DNA of 64,000 nucleotides. Origin: Perilla frutescens (taxonomy: Eukaryota; Streptophyta; Magnoliopsida; Lamiales; Lamiaceae). The translations under genes and the position numbers were made by a program. The stretch spans positions 21,522,001 to 21,586,000 of the forward strand of contig BRKX01000011.1 of assembly GCA_026008535.1 (NCBI GenBank), written 5' to 3'. Within the stretch, counting starts at the first letter, position 1; every line of letters begins with the position of its first letter. Under the pieces are notes generated by a model. That model did not search any database, had not been told where the DNA came from, and saw only the letters and a program-made list of their open reading frames with translations. This document shows, in pieces, positions 48,801-61,826 of the stretch.

Positions 48801-51800
48801 TTCGAATTCAATCTTTACTATAGTGATGATTAGTGAATTCTCACATACACTATAGAGTATAGGCTTCTTGTTCGAGATCAAATGAACAAGTGATGAGTTA
48901 ATTTAATTTTTAGTGAAATCATAGACTATAGGCTAAAATATGGGAAATTCGAATTCAATCTTTACTATAGTGATGATTACTGAATTCTCACATACACTAT
49001 AGAGTATAGGCTTCTTGTTCGAGATCAAATGAACAAGTGATGAGTTATTTTAATTTTTAGTGAAATCATAGACAATAGGATAAAATATGGGAAATTCGAA
49101 TTCAATCTTACTATAGTGATGATTAGTGAATTCACACATACACTATAGAGTATGGGCTTCTTGTTTGAGATCAAATGAACAAGTGATGAGTTAATTTAAT
49201 TTTTAGTGAAATCATAGACTATAGGCTAAAATATGGGAATTTTGAATTCAATCTTTACTATAGTGATGATTAGTGAATTCTCACATACACTATAGAGTAT
49301 AGGCTTCTTGTTCGAGATCAAATGAACAAGTGATGAGTTAATTTAATTTTTAGTGAAATCATAGACTATAGGATAAAATATGGGAAATTCGAATTCAATC
49401 TTACTATAGTGATGACTAGTGAATTCACACATACACTATAGAGTATAGGCTTCTTGTTCGAGATCAAATGAACAAATGATGAGTTAATTTAATTTTTAGT
49501 GAAATCATAGACTATAGGATATAATATGGGAAATTCAAATTCAATCTTACTATAGTGATGATTAGTGAATTCTCACATACACTATAGAGTATAGGCTTCT
49601 TGTTCGAGATCAAATGAACAAGTGATGAGTTATTTTAATTTTTAGTGCAATCATAGACTATAGGCTAAAATATGGTAAATTCGAATTCAATCTTACTATA
49701 GTGATGATTAGTGAATTCTCACATACACTATATATAGAGTATAGGCTTCTTGTTCGAGATCAAATGAACAAGTGATGAGTTATTTTAATTTTTAGTGAAA
49801 TCATAGACTATAGGATAAAATATGGGAAATTCGAATTCAATCTTTACTATAGTGATGATTAGTGAATTCTCACATACACTATAGAGTATAGGCTTCTTGT
49901 TCGAGATCAAATGAACAAGTGATGAGTTAATTTAATTTTTAGTGAAATCATAGACTATAGGCTAAAATATGGGAAATTCGAATTCAATCTTTACTATAAT
50001 GATGATTAGTGAATTCTCACATACACTATAGAGTATAGACTTCTTGTTCGATATCAAATGAACAAGTGATGAGTTAATTTAATTTTTAGTGAAATCATAG
50101 ACTATAGGCTAAAATATGGGAAATTCGAATTCAATCTTTATTATAGTGATGATTAGTGAATTCTCACATACACTATAGAGTATAGGCTTCTTGTTCGAGA
50201 TCAAATGAACAAGTGATGAGTTAATTTAATTTTTAGTGAAATCATAGACTATAGGCTAAAATATGGGAATTTTGAATTCAATCTTTACTATAGTGATGAT
50301 TAGTGAATTCTCACATACACTATAGAGTATAGGCTTCTTGTTCGAGATCAAATGAACAAGTGATGTGTTAATTTAATTTTTAGTGAAATCATAGACTATA
50401 GGATATAATATGAGAAATTCAAATTCAATCTTTACTATAGTGATGATTAGTGAATTCTCACATACACTATAGAGTATAGGCTTCTTGTTCGAGATCAAAT
50501 GAACAAGTGATGTGTTAATTTAATTTTTAGTGAAATCATAGACTATAGGATATAATATGAGAAATTCAAATTCAATCTTTACTATAGTGATGATTAGTGA
50601 ATTCTCACATACACTATAGAGTATAGGCTTCTTGTTCGAGATCAAATGAACAAGTGATGAGTTAATTTAATTTTTAGTGAAATCATAGACTATAGGATAA
50701 AATATGGGAAATTCGAATTCAATCTTTACTATAGTGATGATTAGTGAATTTACACATACACTATAGTGTATGGGCTTCTTGTTCGAGATCAAATGAACAA
50801 GTGATGAGTTAATTTAATTTTTAGTGAAATCATAGACTATAGGCTAAAATATGGGAAATTCGAATTCAATCTTTATTATAGTGATGATTAGTGAATTCTC
50901 ACATACACTATAGAGTATAGGCTTCTTGTTCGAGATCAAATGAACAAGTGATGAGTTAATTTAATTTTTAGTGAAATCATAGACTATAGGCTAAAATATG
51001 GGAATTTTGAATTCAATCTTTACTATAGTGATGATTAGTGAATTCTCACATACACTATAGAGTATAGGCTTCTTGTTCGAGATCAAATGAACAAGTGATG
51101 TGTTAATTTAATTTTTAGTGAAATCATAGACTATAGGATATAATATGAGAAATTCAAATTCAATCTTTACTATAGTGATGATTAGTGAATTCTCGTATAC
51201 ACTATAGAGTATAGGCTTCTTGTTCGAGATCAAATGAACAAGTGATGAGTTAATTTAATTTTTAGTGAAATCATAGACTATAGGATAAAATATGGAAAAT
51301 TCGAATTCAATCTTTACTATAGTGATGATTAGTGAATTCTCACATACACTATAGAGTATAGGCTTCTTGTTCGAGATCAAATGAACAAGTGATGAGTTAT
51401 TTTAATTTTTAGTGAAATCATAGACAATAGGATAAAATATGGGAAATTCGAATTCAATCTTACTATAGTGATGATTAGTGAATTCACACATACACTATAG
51501 AGTATGGGCTTCTTGTTTGAGATCAAATGAAAAAGTGATGAGTTAATTTAATTTTTAGTGAAATCATAGACTATAGGCTAAAATATGGGAATTTTGAACT
51601 CAATCTTTACTATAGTGATGATTAGTGAATTCACACATACACTATAGAGTATGGGCTTCTTGTTCGAGATCAAATGAACAAGTGATGAGTTAATTTAATT
51701 TTTAGTGAAATCATAGACTATAGGCTAAAATATGGAAAATTCGAATTCAATCTTTACTATAGTGATGATTAGTGAATTCTCACATACACTATAGAGTATA

Positions 51801-54800
51801 GGCTTCTTGTTCGAGATCAAATGAACAAGTGATGAGTTATTTTAATTTTTAGTGAAATCATAGACTATAGGATAAAATATGGGAAATTCAAATTCAATCT
51901 TACTATAGTGATGAGTAGTGAATTCACACATACACTATAGAGTATGGGCTTCTTGTTCGATATCAAATGAACAATTGATGAGTTAATTTAATTTTTAGTG
52001 AGATCATAGACTATAGGCTAAAATATGGGAATTTTGAATTCAATCTTTACTATAGTGATGATTAGTGAATTTACACATACACTATAGTGTATGGGCTTCT
52101 TGTTCGAGATCAAATGAATAAGTGATGAGTTAATTTAATTTTTAGTGAAATCATAGACTATAGGCTAAAATATGGGAAATTCGAATTCAATCTTTACTAT
52201 AGTGATGATTAGTGAATTCTCACATACACTATAGAGTATAGGCTTCTTGTTCGAGATCAAATGAACAAGTGATGAGTTAATTTAATTTTTAGTGAAATCA
52301 TAGACTATAGGCTAAAATATGGGAAATTCGAATTCAATCTTTACTATAGTGATGATTACTGAATTCTCACATACACTATAGAGTATAGGCTTCTTGTTCG
52401 AGATCAAATGAACAAGTGATGAGTTATTTTAATTTTTAGTGAAATCATAGACAATAGGATAAAATATGGGAAATTCGAATTCAATCTTACTATAGTGATG
52501 ATTAGTGAATTCACACATACACTATAGAGTATGGGCTTCTTGTTTGAGATCAAATGAACAAGTGATGAGTTAATTTAATTTTTAGTGAAATCATAGACTA
52601 TAGGCTAAAATATGGGAATTTTGAATTCAATCTTTACTATAGTGATGATTAGTGAATTCACACATACACTATAGAGTATGGGCTTCTTGTTCGAGATCAA
52701 ATGAACAAGTGATGAGTTAATTTAATTTTTAGTCAAATCATAGACTATAGGCTAAAATATGGGAAATTCGAATTCAATCTTTATTATAGTGATGATTAGT
52801 GAATTCTCACATACACTATAGAGTATAGGCTTCTTGTTCGAGATCAAATGAACAAGTGATGAGTTAATTTAATTTTTAGTGAAATCATAGACTATAGGCT
52901 AAAATATGGGAATTTTGAATTCAATCTTTAATATAGTGATGATTAGTGAATTCTCACATACACTATAGAGTATAGGATTCTTGTTCGAGATCAAATGAAC
53001 AAGTGATGAGTTAATTTAATTTTTAGTGAAATCATAGACTATAGGATAAAATATGGGAAATTCGAATTCAATCTTACTATAGTGATGACTAGTGAATTCA
53101 CACATACACTATAGAGTATAGGCTTCTTGTTCGAGATCAAATGAACAAATGATGAGTTAATTTAATTTTTAGTGAAATCATAGACTATAGGATATAATAT
53201 GGGAAATTCAAATTCAATCTTACTATAGTGATGATTAGTGAATTCTCACATACACTATAGAGTATAGGCTTCTTGTTCGAGATCAAATGAATAAGTGATG
53301 AGTTATTTTAATTTTTAGTGCAATCATAGACTATAGGCTAAAATATGGTAAATTCGATTTCAATCTTACTATAGTGATGATTAGTGAATTCTCACATACA
53401 CTATATATAGAGTATAGGCTTCTTGTTCGAGATCAAATGAACAAGTGATGAGTTATTTTAATTTTTAGTGAAATCATAGACTATAGGATAAAATATGGGA
53501 AATTCGAATTCAATCTTTACTATAGTGATGATTAGTGAATTCTCACATACACTATAGAGTATAGGCTTCTTGTTCGAGATCAAATGAACAAGTGATGAGT
53601 TAATTTAATTTTTAGTGAAATCATAGACTATAGGCTAAAATATGGGAAATTCGAATTCAATCTTTACTATAGTGATGATTAGTGAATTCTCACATACACT
53701 ATAGAGTATAGACTTCTTGTTCGAGATCAAATGAACAAGTGATGAGTTAATTTAATTTTTAGTGAAATCATAGACTATAGGATAAAATATGGGAAATTCG
53801 AATTCAATCTTACTATAGTGATGATTAGTGAATTCACACATACACTATAGAGTATAGGCTTCTGGTTCGAGATCAAATGAACAAGTGATGAGTTAATTTA
53901 ATTTTTAGTGAAATCATAGACTATAGGCTAAAATATGGGAATTTCGAATTCAATCTTTACTATAGTGATGATTAGTGAATTCTGACATACACTATAGAGT
54001 ATAGGCTTCTTGTTCGAGATCAAATGAACAAGTGATGTGTTAATTTAATTTTTAGTGAAATCATAGACTATAGGATAAAATATGGGAAATTCGAATTCAA
54101 TCTTACTATAGTGATGATTTGTGAATTCACACATACACTATAGAGTATAGGCTTCTTGTTCGAGATCAAATGAACAAGTGATGAGTTAATTTAATTTTTA
54201 GTGAAATCATAGACTATAGGATTATAATATGAGAAATTCAAATTCAATCTTACTATAGTGATGATTAGTGAATTCTCACATACACTATAGAGTATAGGCT
54301 TCTTGTTCGAGATCAAATGAACAAGTGATGAGTTAATTTAATTTTTAGTGAAATCATAGACTATAGGCTAAAATATGGGAATTTCGAATTCAATCTTTAC
54401 TATAGTGATGATTAGTGAATTCTCACATACACTATATAGTATAGGCTTCTTGTTCAAGATCAAATGAACAAGTGATGAGTTATTTTCATTTTTAGTGAAA
54501 TCATAGATTATAGGATATAATATGGGAAATTCGAATTCAATCTTACTATAGAGATGATTAGTGAATTCACACATACACTATATTTTTTTTTTAATTTAAT
54601 TTTTAGTGAAATCATAGACTATAGGATATAATATGGGAAATTCAAATTCAATCTTACTATAGTGATGATTAGTGAATTCTCACACACACTATAGAGTATA
54701 GGCTTCTTGTTCGAGATCAAATGAACAAGTGATGAGTTATTTTAATTTTTAGTGCAATCATAGACTATAGGCTAAAATATGGTAAATTCGAATTCAATCT

Positions 54801-55532
54801 TACTATAGTGATGATTAGTGAATTCTCACATACACTATATATAGAGTATAGGCTTCTTGTTCGAGATCAAATGAACAAGTGATGAGTTATTTTAATTTTT
54901 AGTGAAATCATAGACTATAGGATAAAATATGGGAAATTCGAATTCAATCTTTACTATAGTGATGATTAGTGAATTCTCACATACACTATAGAGTATAGGC
55001 TTCTTGTTCGAGATCAAATGAACAAGTGATGAGTTAATTTAATTTTTAGTGAAATCATAGACTATAGGCTAAAATATGGGAAATTCGAATTCAATCTTTA
55101 CTATAATGATGATTAGTGAATTCTCACATACACTATAGAGTATAGACTTCTTGTTCGAGATCAAATGAACAAGTGATGAGTTAATTTAATTTTTAGTGAA
55201 ATCATAGACTATAGGATAAAATATGGGAAATTCGAATTCAATCTTACTATAGTGATGATTAGTGAATTCACACATACACTATAGAGTATAGGCTTCTTGT
55301 TCGAGATCAAATGAACAAGTGATGAGTTAATTTAATTTTTAGTGAAATCATAGACTATAGGCTAAAATATGGAAAATTCGAATTCAATCTTTACTATAGT
55401 GATGATTAGTGAATTCTCACATACACTATAGAGTATAGGCTTCTTGTTCGAGATCAAATGAACAAGTGATGAGTTATTTTAATTTTTAGTGAAATCATAG
55501 ACTATAGGATAAAATATGGGAAATTCGAATTC
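45871..55532 (+). repeat. 9.66 kb higher-order repeat, copy 2
   Basis: A tandem copy of 36209-45870. Both flanking junctions fall inside the monomer word GAATTCAATCTT (near 36209, 45870 and 55532), as expected of one unequal crossover in register with the monomer. Confidence 0.93.
54573..54604 (+). other. Internal T-tract junction, copy 2
   Basis: Copy of the 44911-44942 junction at +9,662 bp. Confidence 0.9.
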
Positions 55533-57546
55533 AATCTTACTATAGTGATGAGTAGTGAATTCACACATACACTATAGAGTATGGGCTTCTTGTTCGATAT
55601 CAAATGAACAAGTGATGAGTTAATTTAATTTTTAGTGAAATCATAGACTATAGGCTAAAATATGGGAATTTTGAATTAAATCTTTACTATAGTGATGATT
55701 AGTGAATTTACACATACACTATAGTGTATGGGCTTCTTGTTCGAGATCAAATGAACAAGTGATGAGTTAATTTAATTTTTAGTGAAATCATAGACTATAG
55801 GCTAAAATATGGGAAATTCGAATTCAATCTTTATTATAGTGATGATTAGTGAATTCTCACATACACTATAGAGTATAGGCTTCTTGTTCGAGATCATAGA
55901 CTATAGGATATAATATGGGAAATTCGAATTCAATCTTACTATAGTGATGATTAGTGAATTCACACATACACTATAGAGTATAAGCTTCTTGTTCGAGATC
56001 AAATGAACAAGTGATGAGTTAATTTAATTTTTAGTGAAATCATAGACTGTAGGCTAAAATATGGAAAATTCGAATTCAATCTTTACTATAGTGATGATTA
56101 GTGAATTCTCACATACACTATAGAGTATAGGATTCTTGTTCGAGATCAAATGAACAAGTGATGAGTTATTTTAATTTTTAGTGAAATCATAGACTATAGG
56201 CTAAAATATGGAAAATTCGAATTCAATCTTTACTATAGTGATGATTAGTGAATTCTCACATACACTATAGAGTATAGGCTTCTTGTTCGAGATCAAATGA
56301 ACAAGTGATGAGTTATTTTAATTTTTAGTGAAATCATAGACTATAGGATAAAATATGGGAAATTCGAATTCAATCTTACTATAGTGATGAGTAGTGAATT
56401 CACACATACACTATAGAGTATGGGCTTCTTGTTCGATATCAAATGAACAAGTGATGAGTTAATTTAATTTTTAGTTAAATCATAGACTATAGGCTAAAAT
56501 ATGGGAATTTTGAATTCAATCTTTACTATAGTGATGATTAGTGAATTTACACATACACTATAGTGTATGGGCTTCTTGTTCGAGATCAAATGAACAAGTG
56601 ATGAGTTAATTTAATTTTTAGTGAAATCATAGACTATAGGCTAAAATATGGGAATTTCGAATTCAATCTTTACTATAGTGATGATTAGTGAATTCTCACA
56701 TACACTATAGAGTATAGGCTTCTTGTTCGAGATCAAATGAACAAGTGATGTGTTAATTTAATTTTTAGTGAAATCATAGACTATAGGATAAAATATGGGA
56801 AATTCGAATTCAATCTTACTATAGTGATGATTTGTGAATTCACACATACACTATAGAGTATAGGCTTCTTGTTCGAGATCAAATGAACAAGTGATGAGTT
56901 AATTTAATTTTTAGTGAAATCATAGACTATAGGATTATAATATGAGAAATTCAAATTCAATCTTACTATAGTGATGATTAGTGAATTCTCACATACACTA
57001 TAGAGTATAGGCTTCTTGTTCGAGATCAAATGAACAAGTGATGAGTTAATTTAATTTTTAGTGAAATCATAGACTATAGGCTAAAATATGGGAATTTCGA
57101 ATTCAATCTTTACTATAGTGATGATTAGTGAATTCTCACATACACTATATAGTATAGGCTTCTTGTTCAAGATCAAATGAACAAGTGATGAGTTATTTTC
57201 ATTTTTAGTGAAATCATAGACTATAGGATATAATATGGGAAATTCGAATTCAATCTTACTATAGAGATGATTAGTGAATTCACACATACACTATATTTTT
57301 TTTTTTAATAAACATTTTTAAAATATTAAATTTTAAAGTGAGACACCATAGTGGGACATGAAAGTGGACTAGAGTATTTTATCCCTACTTAATTGATATA
57401 ATTTTCTTATGAGTCGTCTTCCTAATTAATGAGTAACGGGTTTAAAAATAGTGAATTTATGAGACCCTATTTATTTAATTTCGTTTCACACTATATGCCT
57501 TCCTCATTTTTCACTCTCTAACTTTCATATTCCATTATCTCTCCAA

Positions 57547-58084
57547 ATGGCCAAACAAAATCGATCTGAGAATAGGAAAACTAGATCTCAGACTAGGAAG
57601 GCTATGTTCTCGCGAGGCAATCTTTCGCCGGATGAACGTCGGTATCTTGCCAGGACCTCGCAAAGAGTTCAATTTAACACACTGTGCAAGACGTGGGAAT
57701 ACAAGTATCGAATGGTAAGGTCCGCTAATTTGTTTTTAATTTTTTGTGGATTTGGAAAAATGGTGCGCTAATTTGTTTTTAAATATTCTCAATAATCTGC
57801 CGAAGGAGGTGATCAATATATGCGGCACGGAGACACGTTGGGTGGAGATTGAGATTGGCTACACCGGTTGGCGGACTAAGGTGGTGTATTAGTACCGTGA
57901 AATCAAGCCCAACAACCCTAACTGTCGCCTGATCTCCGGTTGGAAGCATGTGGTGGAGTTCTTGGAGATCCATCAGGGCGATCGTGTCTATTTTGAAGGG
58001 AGGCCCGACATGCCGTGGTTGCTTCGAGTTTCAAGGGATAAGCATCCTGATGCTGTGAAGGTGGAGAGTGAATACTGGGCTTAA
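57547..58084 (+). pseudogene. B3-like DNA-binding domain gene, interrupted by a stop
   Basis: Exon 1 (57547-57714) encodes a basic N-terminus, MAKQNRSENRKTRSQTRK, then FSRGNLSPDERRYLA. A likely intron 57715-57805 (GTAAGG..CCGAAG) leads in phase to exon 2 (57806-58084). Exon 2 resembles a plant B3 domain: EVINICG, WVEIEIGYTGWRTKVVY, then CRLISGWKHVVEFLEIHQGD, RVYFEG. TAG at 57890-57892 interrupts exon 2 directly after KVVY. The B3 call rests on the GWKHVVEFLEIHQGDRVYF pattern and on length, and is moderate. If the stop is real the product lacks the second half of the domain. Confidence 0.6.
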
Positions 58085-59047
58085 GTTATATTTTCTTCTG
58101 CTTTTTGTTAAGACTCCTACATATCTAATATTTTTTTTGATAAACAATATGGAAAAAAATGCACTATATTGCATTTTTTTATATGTAAATTAAAAAAATG
58201 CACTTGTTTTTCGATTAATGTTTTCTTAATGTTTTATTTTGGTGGTCGTTAAATATGTTCGTTAATGTTTTCTTAATGTACTTGTTAGTGGTTACTAGAG
58301 TTTAATTGAATTTCCTCGAACATTAAACTTACGAAAGATAATTAAAATTAAATTCTAAAGATTCTGCATAGGTCAAATTAAAAGATTTGGATGAATATTT
58401 AGTGTAATTATATGACGAGATAATATTTGGTTATCATTTGAAAGATCACGAACGATTTACTCGCGAAAGAGTTCATTAATTTATTTCAACTACTCCCTGA
58501 CATTGCATTAATATAGAAATTGCATTAATTTAGAAAATAAAATTACTTATAAAAAAAATTAGAATTTAAAAAAATTGATATTTTTCCTAATATTGGTGGT
58601 TGTACGTTACATAGTGCAAGATGAATGATTACTATCGAGTAGGGTTTATTGAGAATTGTGAGATGAGTAATCTTTTATCCCATTTTATACACAACTATTA
58701 TTCCTTCTCATTAATGCTGTGAAATCCTAAATCTTTGTTTGAATTTTTTTTTATCGTTTTTTAATTCCTTCTTTCATTGACCTTTTAACTTCCAAAAAAC
58801 AAGTATAGTGTATCTATTTATATTTGATCGACTATAGGCTAATTAATGTGATCATCCAGAAAAAAACTGTTCAACTTCTCTCGTGTTTCCTCTCTCTTCC
58901 AAACGATCACAACCGTTCATACACGACTAATAATAGATGGCTTGTAATTCACAACTATAAATGGTTCCATCATCAAGTAAAAAACTGTTCAACTACTCTG
59001 GTCTCTCCTCTCTCTTCCAAAAGAAAAATTAAATCTCTGAAAAAAAA
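58085..59047. other. Non-coding stretch between B3-like and Myb/SANT-like genes
   Basis: AT-rich. A ~45 bp direct repeat (AAAACTGTTCAACT..CTCTCTTCCAAA) lies at about 58860-58905 and 58979-59022, the second just before the next ATG and probably in its 5' UTR. Confidence 0.6.
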
Positions 59048-59547
59048 ATGAATTGGTCCCGAACCAACGAGGAATTTTTTTCTTGATCTGTTGCACTCTC
59101 GAATTGGGGTTGTAGATACATCTGACAACTACGAGGTTGCAGATGCTCTAGAGGAGGTTTCATGGACAATGTCGAGAGTTCTGAATCGGAAAGTTCGATT
59201 GATCCATCTGGTCTTGAAATTGCACGAGTTTTAGGAGAAGATGTGGAGTTTTGAGTCTTTCTTAATGCAGCCTGGAATCCATTACGATGAAAATACCAAC
59301 CGAGTCCGTGCGATGCATGAGTATTTCGATCGAGTGGGGAAGAATGTAAGTCTACGCTTTGATAAATTACACAGTTATACCTTAACAATATATAATTATT
59401 TATCTTATTTTATGATGCTAGGAGAGTCCGCTTTGGAGCAAGTTCAGAGTGAAAGGAATGCCCCATCTTGGAGTTCTTCGTGAGATCATGGGCGATGGTG
59501 GTTTCAGTAGTGCGAATTCGGACTGGCTGTGTAACTATGCGGCTTGA
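59048..59547 (+). pseudogene. Myb/SANT-like domain gene, frameshifted copy
   Basis: This is a paralogue of the 62745-63245 gene with the same exon structure: exon 1 59048-59345, intron 59346-59421 (GTAAGT..GCTAG), exon 2 59422-59547. The protein starts MNWSRTNEEFF. A T7 run then shifts the frame; in the alternative frame SRIGVVDTSDNYEV aligns with RIGFVDLSDAPGTA of the intact copy. A TAG (..KLHEF stop EKMWSFESF) interrupts the middle. The end of exon 1 (PGIHYDENTNRV) and exon 2 (FRVKGMPHLGVLREIMGDGG) are well conserved. One frameshift and one stop make it a pseudogene unless the T run is a base-calling error; the TAG would remain. Confidence 0.8.
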
Positions 59548-59809
59548 CATATGTTAGGGATTGAATTTATCTCAGTGTTTCTGTTTTATCGTTTTTATCT
59601 TTTTTTTTGTTAAACTTTTGATAGTTCATCTTTTTTTTGTTACTTTTGATGGTGAACTATGATCGGGTATTGCGATTTGTAATTAAAATTGCACTTGGTG
59701 CATAATTATCGATTATATATCTAATTAACGGCTATTTATTGTAATCGTTATCAATGCATTAAGCACCCTACTTGCATTAATGCAATGCAAGTAATTGACA
59801 TTTGTACTT

Positions 59810-59895
59810 GTGTTTCAATTTGGTAAATTGAAATTGTATTTATAACTTTGTGTTTCAATTTGGTAAATTGAAATTGTATTTATCACTTTGTGTTT
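59810..59895 (+). repeat. 42 bp tandem duplication
   Basis: TTTGTGTTTCAATTTGGTAA.. through ..TTGAAATTGTATTTAT occurs twice in direct succession. Confidence 0.9.
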
Positions 59896-59946
59896 AAGTT
59901 TAATTTTAGTTGATGTACAAGTTAAATTAGTTTAATTTTAGTTGAT

Positions 59947-60835
59947 GTCAAAATTACTTAAACGCTAAAAAAATTTAATTTAAAAGTTTAATAAAGTATT
60001 GGGAAAAAAAACACTGTTTGGGACTGATTTATTATTTAGAGTCAAATTGTACGATTTACAAATTAGAAAAAAAAATGGAACAAAATAATAGAGATATTAA
60101 AAAAAAATTCAGAAGGATTTTATTTTTGTCAAAAATAATTAAACGCTAAAAATAATTAATTTAACAGTTTAATAAAGTACTGGGAAAAAAAACACTATTT
60201 GGGACTGATTTATTATTTAGAGTCAAATTGTACGATTTACAAATTAGAAAAAAAAATGGAACAAAATAATAGAGATATTAAAAAAAATTCAGAAGGATTT
60301 TATTTTTGTCAAAAATAATTAAACGCTAAAAATAATTAATTTAACAGTTTAATAAAGTACTGGGAAAAAAAACACTATGCGGGACTGATGTATTATTTAG
60401 AGTCAAATTGTACGATTTACAAATTAGAAAAAAAAATGGAACAAAATAATAGAGATATTAACAAAAATTCAGAAGGATTTTATTTTTGTCAAAAATAATT
60501 AAACGCTAAAAATAATTAATTTAACAGTTTAATAAAGTACTGGGAAAAAAAACACTATGCGGGACTGATTTGTTATTTAGAGTCAAATTGTACGATTTAC
60601 AAATTAGAAAAAAAAAAGTTGGAACAAAATAATAGAGATATTAAAAAAAATTCAGAAGGATTTTATTTTTGTCAAAAATAATTAAACGCTAAAAATAATT
60701 AATTTAACAGTTTAATAAAGTAATGGAAAAAAAACACTATTTGTGACTGATTTATTATTTAGAGTCAAATTGTACGATTTACAAATTAGAAAAAAAAATG
60801 GAACAAAATAATAGGGATATTAAAAAAAATTCAAA
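59947..60835 (+). repeat. Tandem repeat, ~181 bp unit, five copies
   Basis: Units start at GTCAAAA(A)TAATTAAACGC at 59947, 60128, 60308, 60488 and 60671 (spacing 181, 180, 180, 183). They share the landmarks AAAACACTAT, GAGTCAAATTGTACG and ACAAAATAATAGAG. The array is short and non-coding. Confidence 0.95.
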
Positions 60836-61343
60836 AGGGCCGGCCTCACAAGCGCCGTTAAAGTATATTCAAGGCCAAGGAGGCCCAGGTCAAACATAAT
60901 TCAAAGGCCCAAGTTGTGATGTGAGTCCATGTTAGTGGGATCAGACCCCATACATTGACAACCAACCCTCACATAAGATATAATATATACAAGAGTAAAT
61001 GTTGATATTTTTTCGATGTGGGATACGCGGGTACTGCCTTCTCAATTAGTTCCTCAACCAGTTTTGCAAGTATTTTCTATATCAATTAATTATGGTCTAA
61101 TTTTAATGCTTTGGTAATATATTCACTAATTCCAATTTAATTATAGTTAAGGCACGTAAATCTTGCCAAATTACGTCCCTAAATTGTCCCAGAATCGTCG
61201 TCCGAATATAAACATTTTTTACCAAAAATAAGGCTCAAAATAAGATGCTCAAAATATAAATTCCGAATTAAAATCAACTGGATATCTATTTCATTCGGAC
61301 ATACAATATTACAAAAAATATAAAAAATTACATAAACATAATT
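60836..61343. other. Non-coding stretch
   Basis: It begins with a GC-rich GGGCCGGCC phrase and contains short GGCCCA words. I see no gene or complete element; it may be the edge of a decayed transposon. Confidence 0.5.
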
Positions 61344-61826
61344 TTAATCGAGTTGATCCAAGCGAGCTCGGAGCACCGCCAATCTTGCCTGGATGCACTC
61401 TATCTTCGCTTTCTTCATCTCTATTGCGTGCTCTATTTGTTGTTTTTGTATCATAGCAAGAGCTTCCCGATGGAAGCGATCTTTTTCATACTACAAATAT
61501 TAAACAAAACAATATTAATTTTAACCAACACAAAATAAAATAACAAATTTTCTAAAATATTTGATAATACCAGTTGGTCCAAAATCAGTTGATTCAAACG
61601 TGCATCCGCTTCCGATTTGGCTTGAATGGCTCTGCCAAACCTTTCAGACTCCTTCGCAAACTATTAACGAGGAGAAAAACAATCGAAATATAAAAATTGC
61701 CAAAATAAAACCCTAAATGAAAATAAAAAGAAAAAATACCTTTTCGACTTCTTTTTCGCCGGCAGTTTTAATCCTCTTCGACGAGGAGGTGTTTCCAGCT
61801 TCGTTCGACCTTTTGGAAGACTCCAT
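61344..61826 (-). CDS. Small three-exon coiled-coil protein (107 aa)
   Basis: Minus-strand exons are 61826-61740 (MESSKRSNEAGNTSSSKRIK..), 61660-61571 (FAKESERFGRAIQAKSEADA..) and 61490-61344 (YEKDRFHREALAMIQKQQIE.. to RLDQLD, stop). Both introns are phase 0 with GT..AG ends. The N-terminus is Ser/Lys-rich like a nuclear localisation region, and the rest is Glu/Lys/Arg/Ala/Leu-rich with heptad-like spacing, so a coiled coil is likely. The pattern SSSKR followed by charged helix resembles the C-terminal tails of plant NAM-associated or Myb/SANT-type proteins, but this is weak resemblance only. No disabling change is seen. Neighbouring Myb/SANT-like genes make a related DNA-binding partner conceivable. 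Confidence 0.65.

Larger units (their letters stand above)
35261..57295 (+). repeat. 22 kb satellite array of ~147 bp monomers
   Basis: About 150 head-to-tail monomers, all in one orientation (for example 35551-35697; GATCAAATGAACAAGTGATG.. to ..GAGTATAGGCTTCTTGTTCGA). Monomer length is 145-148 bp, with occasional TATA insertions (ACACTATATATAGAG) and 1 bp deletions (CAATCTTTACT / CAATCTTACT). Monomers fall into recurring variant types, so that higher-order units can be followed. The left edge begins abruptly at AACAAGTGATG (35261). The right edge ends in CACTATA followed by an 11-base T run. No genes lie inside; a 68 aa frame repeated at 44706, 54368 and 57081 is only monomer sequence read on the other strand. 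Confidence 0.97.

Noticed and set aside
44706..57287. Three identical 68 aa minus-strand frames (44706, 54368, 57081)
   Set aside because: They are satellite monomer sequence read on the other strand. Their repetition follows the array's own duplication, and there is no domain or promoter.
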